Shown in pieces: positions 7,458-17,057 of a stretch of DNA of 64,000 nucleotides. The position numbers and the translations under genes are program-made. A model generated the notes under the pieces. That model worked only from the letters and a program-made list of their open reading frames with translations. It did no database searches and was not told the origin of the DNA. The DNA comes from QGON01 sp963691905 (GTDB lineage Bacteria > Pseudomonadota > Gammaproteobacteria > Chromatiales > Chromatiaceae): NCBI GenBank assembly GCA_963691905.1, contig OY829894.1:1240001-1304000 (forward strand), written 5' to 3'. The stretch's first letter is position 1; each line of letters begins with the position of its first letter.

Positions 7458-8608
7458 GTGAAACACTATTCAAAATGCTGCCAAGACTCGTTCGGCGGCA
7501 ACAGCGGCGACTCTGGTCGGCACAACTACTGACACGGACAGCACTGCCGCTCGGCTGGTTGGTCATCATCCTCTTCTTCAGCGGAGTCATTCACCAAGGA
7601 TGGCTGCAGTTGAACAGCCCGTTGTTTTTCACCCTTGCCCTGCTGCCTCCCGCCCTCTATCTGTCAGTGGTGGCCATCAGGCGGATTCCCACGACGGCTG
7701 AAGGCGCAACAGCAGCGGATGCCCAACTCAAAGCCCATGCACTTTTCCTCTCGGCTTGGGAGATCACCGCTTTTCGGCAAACCCCCTCCAGCACACAAAA
7801 ATTACTGCTCCTCCGTGCCTCCGCAGAACTTCCACACTGGCAGGAACAGTTAAGATCACAACCCAAACAACGCCCCGGCTCATCTCTCCTGCTTGGAATC
7901 ACCCTGGCAATTCTCGGCAGTTTCCTGCTTCTGCTGCCAGGGAAGGTAACTCAGAAGGCATTGGAAAGCGGAAGCAGTGACGACGCGAAACAGCAGCTAT
8001 CAAAGGACTCAGAAACAATCGACCCTGTGGCTGCCATCAATGAAGTACTCCTGGCAGAAAAAAAGGCTGCGGCACTAAAACATGAGTCCCAGGCTGCCAC
8101 GCAACACGCCAAGGCAGAAGGCGCTCACCCTGAAGAGGAGCAGACCGGGAATCATTCGAACGGGCAATCCCCGGAGAAGGGGAACGAATCCCAGGTTGAA
8201 CGCGGCAAGAACGAAAAAAACAGGAAAAATCCGGCGGCCCGGAATATCGTTGTCAGCGAAGTCGGGAAGAACCCTGGAGAATCCGCCAAACGACATAGCG
8301 GAACCGCCCCCGGCCTGGATGCTTCTGTCACAGCGGATCAGACAACCGGCCAGGCAGCGCCATTCACACAGCAGCGCTACCAGGATATCTCACTGGATTC
8401 TGACCGGAAGAGCCTGGCATTCGACCGACACACGGGCCAGCATCTGACAACTACCAGCCAGCCACTAAAAACAGGGTTATCATCAGCCGACCGGGATATC
8501 ACCAGCGGCGGTGAACAAACACTCTCCACCTCCATGACACCAGACCAGCGTGTACTGGTAGATCGCTATTTCAAACAGTTGAGTCAATTCGATGCAAGCA
8601 AACCGTGA
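7454..8608 (+). CDS. Membrane protein with long charged C-terminal tail
   Basis: 384 aa from the GTG at 7454, which overlaps the previous stop (GTGA). Two N-terminal membrane helices (about 25-48 and 55-75), a soluble segment, a third helix near 145-165, then about 200 residues of charged low-complexity sequence rich in E, K, Q, S and N, probably disordered and periplasmic. The general layout recalls DUF4175-type proteins of VWA clusters, but I cannot confirm homology. It overlaps the start of the MoxR gene by 17 nt, so expression is coupled to it. Confidence 0.7.
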   Translation: MSETLFKMLPRLVRRQQRRLWSAQLLTRTALPLGWLVIILFFSGVIHQGWLQLNSPLFFTLALLPPALYLSVVAIRRIPTTAEGATAADAQLKAHALFLSAWEITAFRQTPSSTQKLLLLRASAELPHWQEQLRSQPKQRPGSSLLLGITLAILGSFLLLLPGKVTQKALESGSSDDAKQQLSKDSETIDPVAAINEVLLAEKKAAALKHESQAATQHAKAEGAHPEEEQTGNHSNGQSPEKGNESQVERGKNEKNRKNPAARNIVVSEVGKNPGESAKRHSGTAPGLDASVTADQTTGQAAPFTQQRYQDISLDSDRKSLAFDRHTGQHLTTTSQPLKTGLSSADRDITSGGEQTLSTSMTPDQRVLVDRYFKQLSQFDASKP

Positions 8609-9584
8609 ACTTACCGAATCCGACTTTCAGGACGCCTATAACGACCTCAGCGGTCTGAAGCAGGCACTGGAAAGCACCATCGTGGGGCAGGAGGGGTTGA
8701 TCGATCGTCTGCTCATCGCCTTCATCTCGGGGGGACACATCCTGCTGGAGGGACTGCCCGGCCTGGGAAAGACCCACTTGGCCAAGGCGCTGGCCGGCGC
8801 CACCGGTCTCAAATTCTCACGGGTGCAGTGCACACCGGATCTAATGCCTGCGGATATTACCGGCAGTGAGATCCTGATCCGTGATGCGCAAGGTGAGCAG
8901 CGGCTCGATTTTCAGCGCGGTCCGATCTTCGCCCCGCTGGTGCTGGTGGACGAGATCAACCGCGCCACCCCGAAGACCCAGGCTGCACTGCTTGAGGCGA
9001 TGCAGGAACATCAGGTCACCCACGCCGGCATCACCCATCCCCTGCCCTCGCCGTTCTGGGTAATGGCAACCCAAAACCCTATCGAGATTGAAGGCACCTA
9101 TCCGCTGCCGGAGGCCCAGCTCGACCGTTTTCTGGTGAAGCTCAATGTGGAGTTTCCCAGCGAAGCGGCCCTGCTCTCCATGCTCGAAATCTCCCTTGAC
9201 GACGAACCGTCCGAGCATCTGCAACCGGTTCTGGATCTGGAACGACTGGTTTCAATCATGGCGACCGGTCGGGAGATCGTGATCGCCGACAGGATCAAAC
9301 AGGCAGCGGTAACCCTGCTGCTCGCCACCCATCCCGACACATCAGGCGGAACCAGCCACTTTCGCTACGGCGCCAGCCCAAGGGGTCTGCAGGCGCTGCT
9401 CAAAACCGCCAGAATCCACGCGCTGCTACAGGGTCGCCTGCAGGTCGATTTTGACGATCTGGCCAGGATGGCGTTGCCGGTGTTGCGCCATCGGGTATTG
9501 CTCACCATTGAGAGTGAACTGGACGGCATCAACTGCGACAGCATCCTGCGTCAGATCATCCAGGAGTGGCGGAGCCGGATCTGA
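8592..9584 (+). CDS. MoxR-type AAA+ ATPase
   Basis: 330 aa. Walker A GLPGLGKT (about 55-62), Walker B LVLVDEINRATPKTQAALLEAM (about 116-137), sensor 1 ATQNP (about 158-162) and the MoxR-specific GTYPLPEAQLDRF motif. MoxR ATPases act as chaperones that mature or load VWA-domain partners, often with metal insertion. Here the DUF58 gene follows directly with overlap, then BatA-like and VWA proteins, the standard partner set. The start overlaps the previous gene by 17 nt. The client is unknown; candidates are the VWA protein at 12024 or the periplasmic proteins upstream. Confidence 0.93.
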   Translation: MQANRELTESDFQDAYNDLSGLKQALESTIVGQEGLIDRLLIAFISGGHILLEGLPGLGKTHLAKALAGATGLKFSRVQCTPDLMPADITGSEILIRDAQGEQRLDFQRGPIFAPLVLVDEINRATPKTQAALLEAMQEHQVTHAGITHPLPSPFWVMATQNPIEIEGTYPLPEAQLDRFLVKLNVEFPSEAALLSMLEISLDDEPSEHLQPVLDLERLVSIMATGREIVIADRIKQAAVTLLLATHPDTSGGTSHFRYGASPRGLQALLKTARIHALLQGRLQVDFDDLARMALPVLRHRVLLTIESELDGINCDSILRQIIQEWRSRI

Positions 9585-10459
9585 TGCACCCCCTCGAGGC
9601 CCTGAATGAGCAGGAACTGAGTCAGTTGACCCGTATCGCCGATCATCTGTTCAATACCCGTCTGCTGCTGGCCCCAGGCCACCGGCCCAACCGCATACGG
9701 GCCGGATTCGGGGTCGAGTTTCTCGATCATCGGGAGTTCGTCCCAGGTGACGACCTGCGCGATATCGACTGGCGCGCCACCGCTCGCAGCCGCCATCCGA
9801 AGATTCGTCGCTACTGGGACGAAGCGGCTGCTGACTGGACCATCTGCCTCGACCACAGCGCATCCATGGGATCGGGGGATAAATGGGCGCTGGCAGTTCA
9901 ATGTGCCGCCGCGCTGGCCTATCTGCTGATCCACCTGGATCACCGGGTCGCAATCCTGCTCTTCAGCGGCCAGGTCGATCAGCGGGTACCCCTTGGACGA
10001 GGATCCAACCACTACTCCCGAGTACTGCAGACCCTGCGGAAAACCGCTCCCCTGACGTCGGGTGGCGGATCGGATCTGCGCGCCTGCATCTCCCATATCA
10101 AACGCCGCAGCCCGGTGTTCGTCATTAGCGATTTTCTGGTGGAGGATGGCATGCGCCCCGGCCTGGACAGGCTCAGACTGCTTGGGGATCGAATCCACGC
10201 CCTCCAGGTCCGGGCTGACAACGACTTCCCTGATGGTGGCGACGAGATGACACTCATGGATGTGGAGAGCGGCGAAACACTTGCTGTCACGCCTACCGAA
10301 ACTGACCGGGAACATTTCAAGCTGACGCTGGACGCCTTCTCTGCCTCCCTCGAAAGCTATTGCCGCCGACGCCATATTCAGTTCTCCCATGCCACACCGG
10401 ACATCCCCTGGAAAGCGGTGCTGACCCACCATTTCCACGCCAGAGGCAGAACCTCGTGA
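9584..10459 (+). CDS. DUF58 domain protein (VWA-like)
   Basis: 291 aa from ATG 9584, which overlaps the MoxR stop (TGATG) with GGAG 9 nt upstream; a GTG at 9566 is the alternative. The DUF58 signature is clear: RAGFGVEFLDHREFVPGDDLRDIDWRATARS followed by WTICLDHSASMG, a metal-binding DxSxS-like motif. DUF58 proteins are the usual cytoplasmic partners of MoxR ATPases. The next gene overlaps its stop by 4 nt (GTGA). Confidence 0.92.
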   Translation: MHPLEALNEQELSQLTRIADHLFNTRLLLAPGHRPNRIRAGFGVEFLDHREFVPGDDLRDIDWRATARSRHPKIRRYWDEAAADWTICLDHSASMGSGDKWALAVQCAAALAYLLIHLDHRVAILLFSGQVDQRVPLGRGSNHYSRVLQTLRKTAPLTSGGGSDLRACISHIKRRSPVFVISDFLVEDGMRPGLDRLRLLGDRIHALQVRADNDFPDGGDEMTLMDVESGETLAVTPTETDREHFKLTLDAFSASLESYCRRRHIQFSHATPDIPWKAVLTHHFHARGRTS

Positions 10460-12027
10460 TCGGCCTGGGCGCACCGCTCTGGCTCCTCCTGCTGAGTGGC
10501 CTGCCGCTGCTGCGCTGGCTGCACCGCTTTCAGCGGCAGGGCCGCATTCGACCCACTGCCGCACTCTTCCTCTGGCGACGCATTCAGACCGAAGGTGCCG
10601 CCGGGAACGCCCCCACCAAACCCGATCCGAGATGGCGTCTGCGGGCAGTGATTGCCACTCTTCTGGTTCTGGCGCTGAGTGATCCCTATCGGGAAACAAT
10701 AAGCGGTATACCCATGGAAATCTGGCTCGATGATTCTCTGAGTCAATTCACTCTGGAAGGAGGAAAAACACGGTTACAGCGGGGCATCGACCGGCTCATC
10801 CAACGGGTGGAGAAGGAGCATCCCTCCTCATTGATTCTCCATTCACTGGGCAAACCCACCGCCACCCGGATATTAAACCCCCAGTCCGATAGCGATTGGA
10901 TCAGCGAAATCGAACAGTGGGGCAGCGATCCACGGGGAGAACCCCACCCTCCCGCACCCGCGTTGATGCACCAGGGCAACAGGCATATCCTGTTAACCGA
11001 TGGCGCGGATGTCCAGCTCAACCATTGGCTGAAAAGTGCACCGCTTTCAGAGATCATCCAGACCGGCAGCAGCACCGGCAATCTATCCTTGACCCGCTTG
11101 GCCATTCGCCCCTCACCGGATACCCCCTCTGCTGCACAGGGGCTGGTAGAGCTGCGGAACAGCGGTGAGTCTGAAATGAACGCCAGATTGATCCTGATCC
11201 AGCGAGGCCGTGAAATAGAGAGCTGGTTGGTCAAACTCCCACCCGGAGAGCGCAAGCTGCTGGATTTTACGGCAGACCTCAGTTACCCGGCCGACCTTAT
11301 TGCCAGACTTCATGCAGCTGGCGATTCACTGCCTCTGGATAATGAACTGCGGCTCCCCCTCTCCAGCGCCTTGAAACCGATTGCCGTCGAGGTAACGGGA
11401 GAGTGCGGCCTTTATCTGTCTGCTTTTCTGCAGTCCCATCCAGGGCTTGAACAGTCCGGGCGCAATCCCGGCATTTTTATCGATTGCGACAACATCCAGA
11501 CCTCTGCCGATACACCTCTGCTCCGCCTGCATAGCGGCAGGGGTCACCAAACGACCCATTCACGGGGGCACTGGCATGTGAAGGATGGGCTTCAACATCT
11601 ATCGATCAATCGGGGCTTAACTTTCAGCCGGGAAGAGGGTGAAGCAACATCTTCAGGCGTCACGCTGCTGAGTGCAGACGGCCACTCCCTGATTCGGGAA
11701 ACCCGTACACCCGCACAGACTATCGACGTCTATCTCGATCTCCAGCAGCCCGGCTTCGCTCACAGTCCGGAATACCCACTTCTTTTGTCAGCGCTGATCG
11801 AGCGCCTGCTGCAACGTCCCTTCGCTGAAAGCCTGATCTCCACCTCCCGTGACCCTGAGGCTTCCCGGATCACGCCGCTCGCCCTGTCGGAAGCCTCAAA
11901 CAGACTCGTTGCTGATCACTCCAAACAGCAGGTATCCATCACCAGCCTGCCAATTATTGCAGCCCTTGTACTATTGCTGATCGACATGCTGTGGGGCTTC
12001 CGGACGCAACGCAGGAGCGGTGGATGA
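10456..12027 (+). CDS. BatA-like membrane protein
   Basis: 523 aa from GTG 10456, overlapping the DUF58 stop by 4 nt. The N-terminus (IGLGAPLWLLLLSGLPLLRWLHRFQ) is the BatA/aerotolerance-type membrane anchor, followed by a second helix near 56-72. The following segment has a degenerate VWA motif (WLDDSLSQF instead of DxSGS), so metal binding is unlikely. A final helix lies near the C-terminus (SLPIIAALVLLLIDMLWGF). Together this places a large domain in the periplasm. The next VWA gene overlaps its stop by 4 nt (ATGA). Confidence 0.82.
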   Translation: MIGLGAPLWLLLLSGLPLLRWLHRFQRQGRIRPTAALFLWRRIQTEGAAGNAPTKPDPRWRLRAVIATLLVLALSDPYRETISGIPMEIWLDDSLSQFTLEGGKTRLQRGIDRLIQRVEKEHPSSLILHSLGKPTATRILNPQSDSDWISEIEQWGSDPRGEPHPPAPALMHQGNRHILLTDGADVQLNHWLKSAPLSEIIQTGSSTGNLSLTRLAIRPSPDTPSAAQGLVELRNSGESEMNARLILIQRGREIESWLVKLPPGERKLLDFTADLSYPADLIARLHAAGDSLPLDNELRLPLSSALKPIAVEVTGECGLYLSAFLQSHPGLEQSGRNPGIFIDCDNIQTSADTPLLRLHSGRGHQTTHSRGHWHVKDGLQHLSINRGLTFSREEGEATSSGVTLLSADGHSLIRETRTPAQTIDVYLDLQQPGFAHSPEYPLLLSALIERLLQRPFAESLISTSRDPEASRITPLALSEASNRLVADHSKQQVSITSLPIIAALVLLLIDMLWGFRTQRRSGG

Positions 12028-14501
12028 GAGAGGGTGCATTCCATAGATTGTTCCCCCTTTTCGGCTACCCACTTGTCGCGTTATTTCTGTTGTTCGCCTG
12101 GTGGAACCCCGATCTGCTACCCGCCAACGAGTCTCTGGACCTACTGGTAGTGATGGACGAATCCGAGAGTGTCGGACGGCAATTTTCGGACCAAAGTTGG
12201 CAGGAGCTCAGGCCCCTGCTGGCCGGTCTTCCCGCCAACAGCCGATTCAGTCTGATTCGTTTTGCCGATCGGCCGCAGACGGAGATCACCTGGAAGCCGA
12301 TATCCGACAGCGAGCTGCAACAACAACTCCAGCAACCGGCACCGCCCCGAACCCTCTCCCTCGACAACAATACCAGCGCGATTGGAACAGCGCTGGAACA
12401 GGCCACCAATCAGCTTGTTCCCAGCCACAGGAGCGCAATTCTGCTGTTCAGCGACGGCCGCGAAAACAGTGACACGTCACCACCCGCACTTCCCGATGCC
12501 GAGGGTAACATCGCACTCTTCTGGTCCGCACCTCCAGCGCCGTATGCCGCTGGCCACCCGGTTATCGAGTCGATCAATCTTCCGGAGAAGGTAAAACCGG
12601 CGATGACGTTCCCCGTCAGCATCGCCATAACATCACCTGCTGCAAAAGAAGGCCTGCTGATCGCCAAACTCGACGGACATCAGCTGACAGAGACACCATT
12701 GCGCTTTACAGCGCAATCAAGCACCGTCCATCATCTGCAACTCAGTGCAGCAACCTCTGGGCCACATCTGCTGGAGTTGACGATTTTAGACCCGAATGGG
12801 GATCCATTGGATTCCAGACAGCGCTATTTTGAGGTCGTACGGGAACATCAACTGCTCTATCTCTCGCACCAACCCCCTTCCCTGCCGGTGCAACAGTTAC
12901 AGCAAAGCGGATGGGGAATCACACAGTTGTCACCACGACAGTTGAATTCCCGGCCAGATAGCTTCAAAGACACCTCTCTCGTCTTGATTGACGATATTCC
13001 CGCCGACGATTTAGCGCCGGAAACCGTGACCGCGCTCACCGGGGCAGTGGAACAGCAGGGAGTGGGGCTCATTGTACTCGGCGGTCCCAACGCCTTTGGC
13101 AGTGGAGGATATCGTCACTCCGCACTGGAGCAGCTGCTGCCTGTCGAAGCGGAATCCGCCCGTCCTGAGGCGGCTGGGGCATTTCTCTTTCTGGTGGACA
13201 AATCGGGTAGCATGGATTCCGCAACCCTCCCCCAGAGCCGTCTTGCCACCGCATTTCGGGCAGTGGCGGAGAGTGCCGGATCGCTGCGCGCCGGAGATCA
13301 TATCGGGCTGATCGCATTCGATCGTGATGTCCAGCCGTTATTGACGTTACAGGCCCATGCCGACCCACGATCAACCCTGAGTCGAAGGTGGAAAGTAAAC
13401 CCCTCCGGCGGTACCAGACTGACACCCGCGCTCACTACCGCTATCGGGCAACTGGCGACTGCAGCGCCGAAAAAACGCTTTCTGATACTGGTCACCGACG
13501 GATTCGTTGAAGGGGAGGCCATCGAACCGTTGATCGGAAAAATGCAAACCGCCGGCATCAAGTTGATCGCCCTTGCAGTCGGTGAGGACGCAGATCTGTC
13601 GGTGCTGCAGCAACTCGCTGCCGCCACTGATGGACAGGTCCTGCAGGTTGCCGAAACTGCGGAGCTACCCCGCTTCATGCGGCACGAGTTGGAGCAGCAA
13701 CGGCAGAGTTGGCAGCCGACGGCGGTAAAAATCCAATCCGTGTCGCCGCTGCCATTTTCCATCCCGAAGGAAACAGCCTGGCTACCCGTCAACGGCTACC
13801 AGGTAACCCGCACCAAACCCAACTCCACCGCCTATCTTGCCACCCCCAATGGTGATCCTCTGCTGGCCGTCAGGCAGACGGCAGCAGGACGGGTGGCCGC
13901 CCTCCCCGGCGGCTTGCTCCGAACAGTGGATAACACACCTTTTACTCAGAGCCTGCTGGCATGGCTCGACAGGCAGGGGCATAACCCTCACCTGCAGCTG
14001 GACTATCGAAGTATGGCAGGCGAGTTGCAGATAAACATCGACGCCCTAGATAGCGATGGTCGCTGGAATGATGCAAGGGTTGCCGAGTTGATTTTGGAAA
14101 CACCTGCTGGAATCCGCCGGCAACACCACCTGACACCCTCTGCACCGGGACGATTTGAAGCCATTATCAAGGCTCCTCTCTCCGGCCTCTACCAGGCATG
14201 GGCCAGGGTTGGCAACGAGCGGACCCACCGGCTGCTCCAGCAGACCCGGAATAGTGAATCGATAGAGACCCCCGCTATCCCGTGGCTACTGGCTGGAGTT
14301 GACCAGGGCAGCATCCAAAACGGGTCAAAAGCGGCAATTACAAAATTCCTGAAATCAACCAGCAGAGGATCACCATCGCGTAAGATCTGGTTGCTGCTGG
14401 CGCTCTTTTTGTTCTTTTCTATCGTGCTGCACGAACGGCGTGCGGGCATCTTTGCGACACTCCCACAGAAAAATGGTGGAGACCAGAATGAATCAACCTG
14501 A
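12024..14501 (+). CDS. VWA-domain membrane protein with GATase1-like region
   Basis: 825 aa from ATG 12024 (overlaps previous TGA). A membrane helix near 11-28 is followed by a first VWA-like region (LLVVMDESESVG, a DxSxS form). A class-I glutamine-amidotransferase-like segment (GVGLIVLGGPNAFGSGGYRHSALEQLLPVEAE) precedes a second VWA domain with a complete MIDAS motif (FLVDKSGSMDSA, then TDGFVEG). A C-terminal helix follows (IWLLLALFLFFSIVL). Such proteins are the terminal partners of MoxR/DUF58 operons. The likely role is metal-dependent protein interaction in the periplasm. The cytochrome gene starts 14 nt before its stop. Confidence 0.88.
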   Translation: MREGAFHRLFPLFGYPLVALFLLFAWWNPDLLPANESLDLLVVMDESESVGRQFSDQSWQELRPLLAGLPANSRFSLIRFADRPQTEITWKPISDSELQQQLQQPAPPRTLSLDNNTSAIGTALEQATNQLVPSHRSAILLFSDGRENSDTSPPALPDAEGNIALFWSAPPAPYAAGHPVIESINLPEKVKPAMTFPVSIAITSPAAKEGLLIAKLDGHQLTETPLRFTAQSSTVHHLQLSAATSGPHLLELTILDPNGDPLDSRQRYFEVVREHQLLYLSHQPPSLPVQQLQQSGWGITQLSPRQLNSRPDSFKDTSLVLIDDIPADDLAPETVTALTGAVEQQGVGLIVLGGPNAFGSGGYRHSALEQLLPVEAESARPEAAGAFLFLVDKSGSMDSATLPQSRLATAFRAVAESAGSLRAGDHIGLIAFDRDVQPLLTLQAHADPRSTLSRRWKVNPSGGTRLTPALTTAIGQLATAAPKKRFLILVTDGFVEGEAIEPLIGKMQTAGIKLIALAVGEDADLSVLQQLAAATDGQVLQVAETAELPRFMRHELEQQRQSWQPTAVKIQSVSPLPFSIPKETAWLPVNGYQVTRTKPNSTAYLATPNGDPLLAVRQTAAGRVAALPGGLLRTVDNTPFTQSLLAWLDRQGHNPHLQLDYRSMAGELQINIDALDSDGRWNDARVAELILETPAGIRRQHHLTPSAPGRFEAIIKAPLSGLYQAWARVGNERTHRLLQQTRNSESIETPAIPWLLAGVDQGSIQNGSKAAITKFLKSTSRGSPSRKIWLLLALFLFFSIVLHERRAGIFATLPQKNGGDQNEST

Positions 14502-15048
14502 CATGATCCGGGTATGGGATCCTTTAGTACGCATCTTTCACTGGCTGCTGGTAGTAAGTTTCGCGATTGCCTGGTACACCCAGGAGGCGAATTACGAGCT
14601 TCATCTGCAGGCAGGTTACACCATTATCGGACTGGTCTGCTTTCGCATATTTTGGGGTCTTATCGGACCGACTCATGCCCGTTTTACCGATTTCGTCACT
14701 GGCCCACGCAGAGTACTGGGTTATACGAAGTCGTTGCTGCGACAACAGGCATCGCGCCACCTCGGGCACAATCCGGCGGGAGGCATGATGGTGCTGCTCC
14801 TGCTGCTTGGGCTTACGGTGGTGACAATCAGCGGCATCGCCCTGGACGGTGCAGAAAACTGGTCCGGCCCGCTTGCCGAAATGGAACTCTACCGCCATAA
14901 ACAGATGATTCTCGATATCCACGTTTGGAGCACCAATGCCTTGTTGATCCTGATACCACTGCATATTCTCGGCGTCATCCACGCCTCTATTGCACACCGT
15001 GAAAACCTGATCAAAGCGATGATCAACGGCAACAAGCGAAGTTCGTAG
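14488..15048 (+). CDS. Cytochrome b561 domain protein (di-heme)
   Basis: 186 aa from ATG 14488 with GGTGGAG upstream; it overlaps the VWA gene by 14 nt. Four membrane helices with the classic WDPLVRIFHWLLV start, a central helical pair, and DIHVWSTNALLILIPLHILGVIHASIAHRENL at the end. The histidines in helices 1 and 4 are those that bind two b hemes in the Ni,Fe-hydrogenase cytochrome b/b561 family. It would pass electrons across the membrane. No redox partner is coded beside it, so its link to the MoxR or ebo genes is unexplained. An intergenic palindromic repeat follows the stop directly. Confidence 0.88.
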   Translation: MNQPDMIRVWDPLVRIFHWLLVVSFAIAWYTQEANYELHLQAGYTIIGLVCFRIFWGLIGPTHARFTDFVTGPRRVLGYTKSLLRQQASRHLGHNPAGGMMVLLLLLGLTVVTISGIALDGAENWSGPLAEMELYRHKQMILDIHVWSTNALLILIPLHILGVIHASIAHRENLIKAMINGNKRSS

Positions 15049-15049
15049 A

Positions 15050-15133
15050 CCTGATCAAGCGCAGCGGATCAGGCAGCAGCACTGGTGGAACATACTGCAT
15101 TTGCCGGTTCCGCAAGCTTGAACCGGCCTACGG
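15050..15133. repeat. Palindromic intergenic repeat, family 2 (copy a)
   Basis: CCTGATCAAGCGCAGCGGATCAGGCA, a spacer, then TTGCCGGTTCCGCAAGCTTGAACCGGCCTACGG. Each half is itself a hairpin (CTGATC/GATCAG; GCCGGTTC/GAACCGGC). Copies b and c occur after eboB and at the eboF stop; a half copy lies at 46641-46673. Confidence 0.8.
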
Positions 15134-15177
15134 CCTTACCCGATTATCAGTGATGACCGATTGATCCATATAAATAG

Positions 15178-16020
15178 ATGAAACTCGCATACAGCACTAA
15201 CGCCTATACCCGCACCGACCTCCTCAGTGCATTGGCCAGTATTGCCGGTATCGGTTTTTCCGGCGCGGAGATCCTCTGCGACGCACCCCATTTGCGTCCT
15301 CATCGGACAGACGCCGATGAAGTGACTGCCATCTCCAGACTATTGCAGGAGAAACATCTTGCAATCAGCAATCTGAACGTCAATACAGCCAACACCTATT
15401 TCAACCCTCTGCCACCGGAAAATATTTTCGAACCGGCACTCAGCAGCCGCAGGGATGAGTGGCGGGAGTGGCGTATCGAATACACCCTAAAGGCACTGCA
15501 ACTGGCGAAACAGCTTGGGGCAAAATGCATCAGTGTCACCTCCGGCCAACCCGGTTCTGGCGGCGATCCCACAGCTGGGCTGACACTTTTCGTCGACAGT
15601 CTCAAACAGGTCTGCAACCTTGCAGAAGCGTTGGATATCCGGGTGGGCATAGAGTACGAACCCGGACTGCTCGTTGAGCGCGCCACCGAAGCGGCCGATA
15701 TCATCGACCGGGTGGGATCAGCCAGCCTCGGAGTCAACCTTGACATCGGTCACTCCTATCTTGACGGAGAGTCACCAGAGGTCTCGATCGAACGGCTCAG
15801 CGGCAGAATATGGAACGTGCATGTGGAGGACATCCTCGGCATGAAGCACTACCACCGTATTCCCGGCGATGGCGACCTCCCCTTCGAACGTTACTTCAAC
15901 GCGCTGCATAAACAGGGTTATGATGACTTTCTGACGGTCGAACTCTACACCTATCCGCACAACCCCATCGAGGCGGGTGAAAAATCCCTCGCCTATCTCT
16001 CACGAATTCTGCCTCGATGA
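15178..16020 (+). CDS. Sugar phosphate isomerase/epimerase (TIM barrel, AP-endonuclease-2 family)
   Basis: 280 aa. Typical xylose-isomerase-like TIM barrel with metal ligands in order: Glu in GIEYEPG (about 162), Asp and His in NLDIGHS (about 189-192), His in HVEDILG (about 219) and Glu in TVELYTYPH (about 260). Members isomerise or epimerise sugars and cyclitols, such as inosose, which fits the inositol-phosphate synthase of the same block (inference). It lies 45 nt after a palindromic repeat and overlaps the UbiA gene by 4 nt (ATGA), so it belongs to the ebo sub-operon. No SD is obvious. Confidence 0.85.
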   Translation: MKLAYSTNAYTRTDLLSALASIAGIGFSGAEILCDAPHLRPHRTDADEVTAISRLLQEKHLAISNLNVNTANTYFNPLPPENIFEPALSSRRDEWREWRIEYTLKALQLAKQLGAKCISVTSGQPGSGGDPTAGLTLFVDSLKQVCNLAEALDIRVGIEYEPGLLVERATEAADIIDRVGSASLGVNLDIGHSYLDGESPEVSIERLSGRIWNVHVEDILGMKHYHRIPGDGDLPFERYFNALHKQGYDDFLTVELYTYPHNPIEAGEKSLAYLSRILPR

Positions 16021-16901
16021 ATACAACGCAGCGCCACCCATTGATCGACTACCTGCAACTGGTGCGGGCGCCGGCAATCTTCACTGCCTTGTCAAACATC
16101 CTTGCAGCCCATCTCATCATCACACAGGGAGAGATTGCCTGGCCGCAACTGCTGCTTCTGCTGGGTTCCACCGCCGCACTCTATACCGCCGGCATGGCGC
16201 TCAACGACTGGTTCGACTACAAAATCGATCTGCAGGAACGCCCCTTACGCCCACTGCCCTCGGGCAGGATCGAACGACAGAACGCTTTGTTTCTCGGCTT
16301 GGAACTGCTTGTGATAGGTATAGGTCTCGCGGCCTATGCAAATATTCAGTCGATGTTCATCGCCATCATCATCACACTGCTGGTGTTGCTCTATGACGGC
16401 CTGCTCAAACGCACCCTGCTCGGCAGCCTGAACATGGGGGGCTGCCGCTATTTCAACTGGCTGCTCGGGTTTTCCTTCCTTCCACTCACCGGAGATCTGC
16501 TGATCATAGCGCTGCCGGTTTTTATCTACATCACTGCTCTGACACTGCTCAGTCGCGAAGAGGAGCAGGCAAGGCACCGCTGGGTGCTCATACTCACCGC
16601 TGTGGGCATCATCGCCGCCGGGTTACTCATCATCCTGCTGGCGCCGGCGCCAATACAGGAACATCCACTATTGGCGCTGGGGCTAGCTGCAGGCCTGTTC
16701 ATCGTGTCCCGGCAGTTACTTATCACCTACCGTGAATTTACGCCCGCAAGAGTCGCAGCCACCATCAAACTGCTGCTGTTCGGTATCATCCTGTTGGACG
16801 CACTATTGGTACTGGCCTTTGGTCCCTGGTGGGGCGCCCTGGCCGTACTGAGTCTGATGCTGCCGGGAAAACTGCTGGCAAGGTTCATGTATGTCACATG
16901 A
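16017..16901 (+). CDS. eboC: EboC, UbiA-family prenyltransferase
   Basis: 294 aa with eight to nine membrane helices. The first Asp-rich motif is intact (NDWFDYKID, about residues 62-70, the NDxxDxxxD form) and is followed by RPLRPLPSG, typical of UbiA proteins that transfer a prenyl chain from a diphosphate to an acceptor. The second loop (LYDGLLKRTLLGSLNMGGCRYFN) contains the conserved region but a weaker Asp motif. It is the UbiA member expected in ebo clusters, which have been linked to export of the scytonemin precursor in cyanobacteria. It overlaps the isomerase gene by 4 nt; eboA follows after 156 nt. Confidence 0.87.
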   Translation: MNTTQRHPLIDYLQLVRAPAIFTALSNILAAHLIITQGEIAWPQLLLLLGSTAALYTAGMALNDWFDYKIDLQERPLRPLPSGRIERQNALFLGLELLVIGIGLAAYANIQSMFIAIIITLLVLLYDGLLKRTLLGSLNMGGCRYFNWLLGFSFLPLTGDLLIIALPVFIYITALTLLSREEEQARHRWVLILTAVGIIAAGLLIILLAPAPIQEHPLLALGLAAGLFIVSRQLLITYREFTPARVAATIKLLLFGIILLDALLVLAFGPWWGALAVLSLMLPGKLLARFMYVT

Positions 16902-17011
16902 GAAACCCTTGGTTCCAATCTTTCCTAACAGGCTTGTACAGAAAAGTCAGGACATGACGATACATCTACAAGATCACAGAAAAAACGGCTTTTAGATACT
17001 CACCGTAGCGA

Positions 17012-17026
17012 TATAATCTCTATAAT
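17012..17026 (+). promoter_or_regulatory. Possible promoter, two -10 boxes upstream of eboA
   Basis: TATAAT occurs twice (17012-17017 and 17021-17026) in an AT-rich stretch before eboA. The -35 regions are poor (CTTTTA about 17 bp upstream of the first box). If used, transcription would begin near 17024-17034, so the ATG at 17031 would be almost leaderless and ATG 17058 the real start. Confidence 0.4.
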
Positions 17027-17057
17027 TCAGATGGGGCGAAACTATTTGGGACAATCC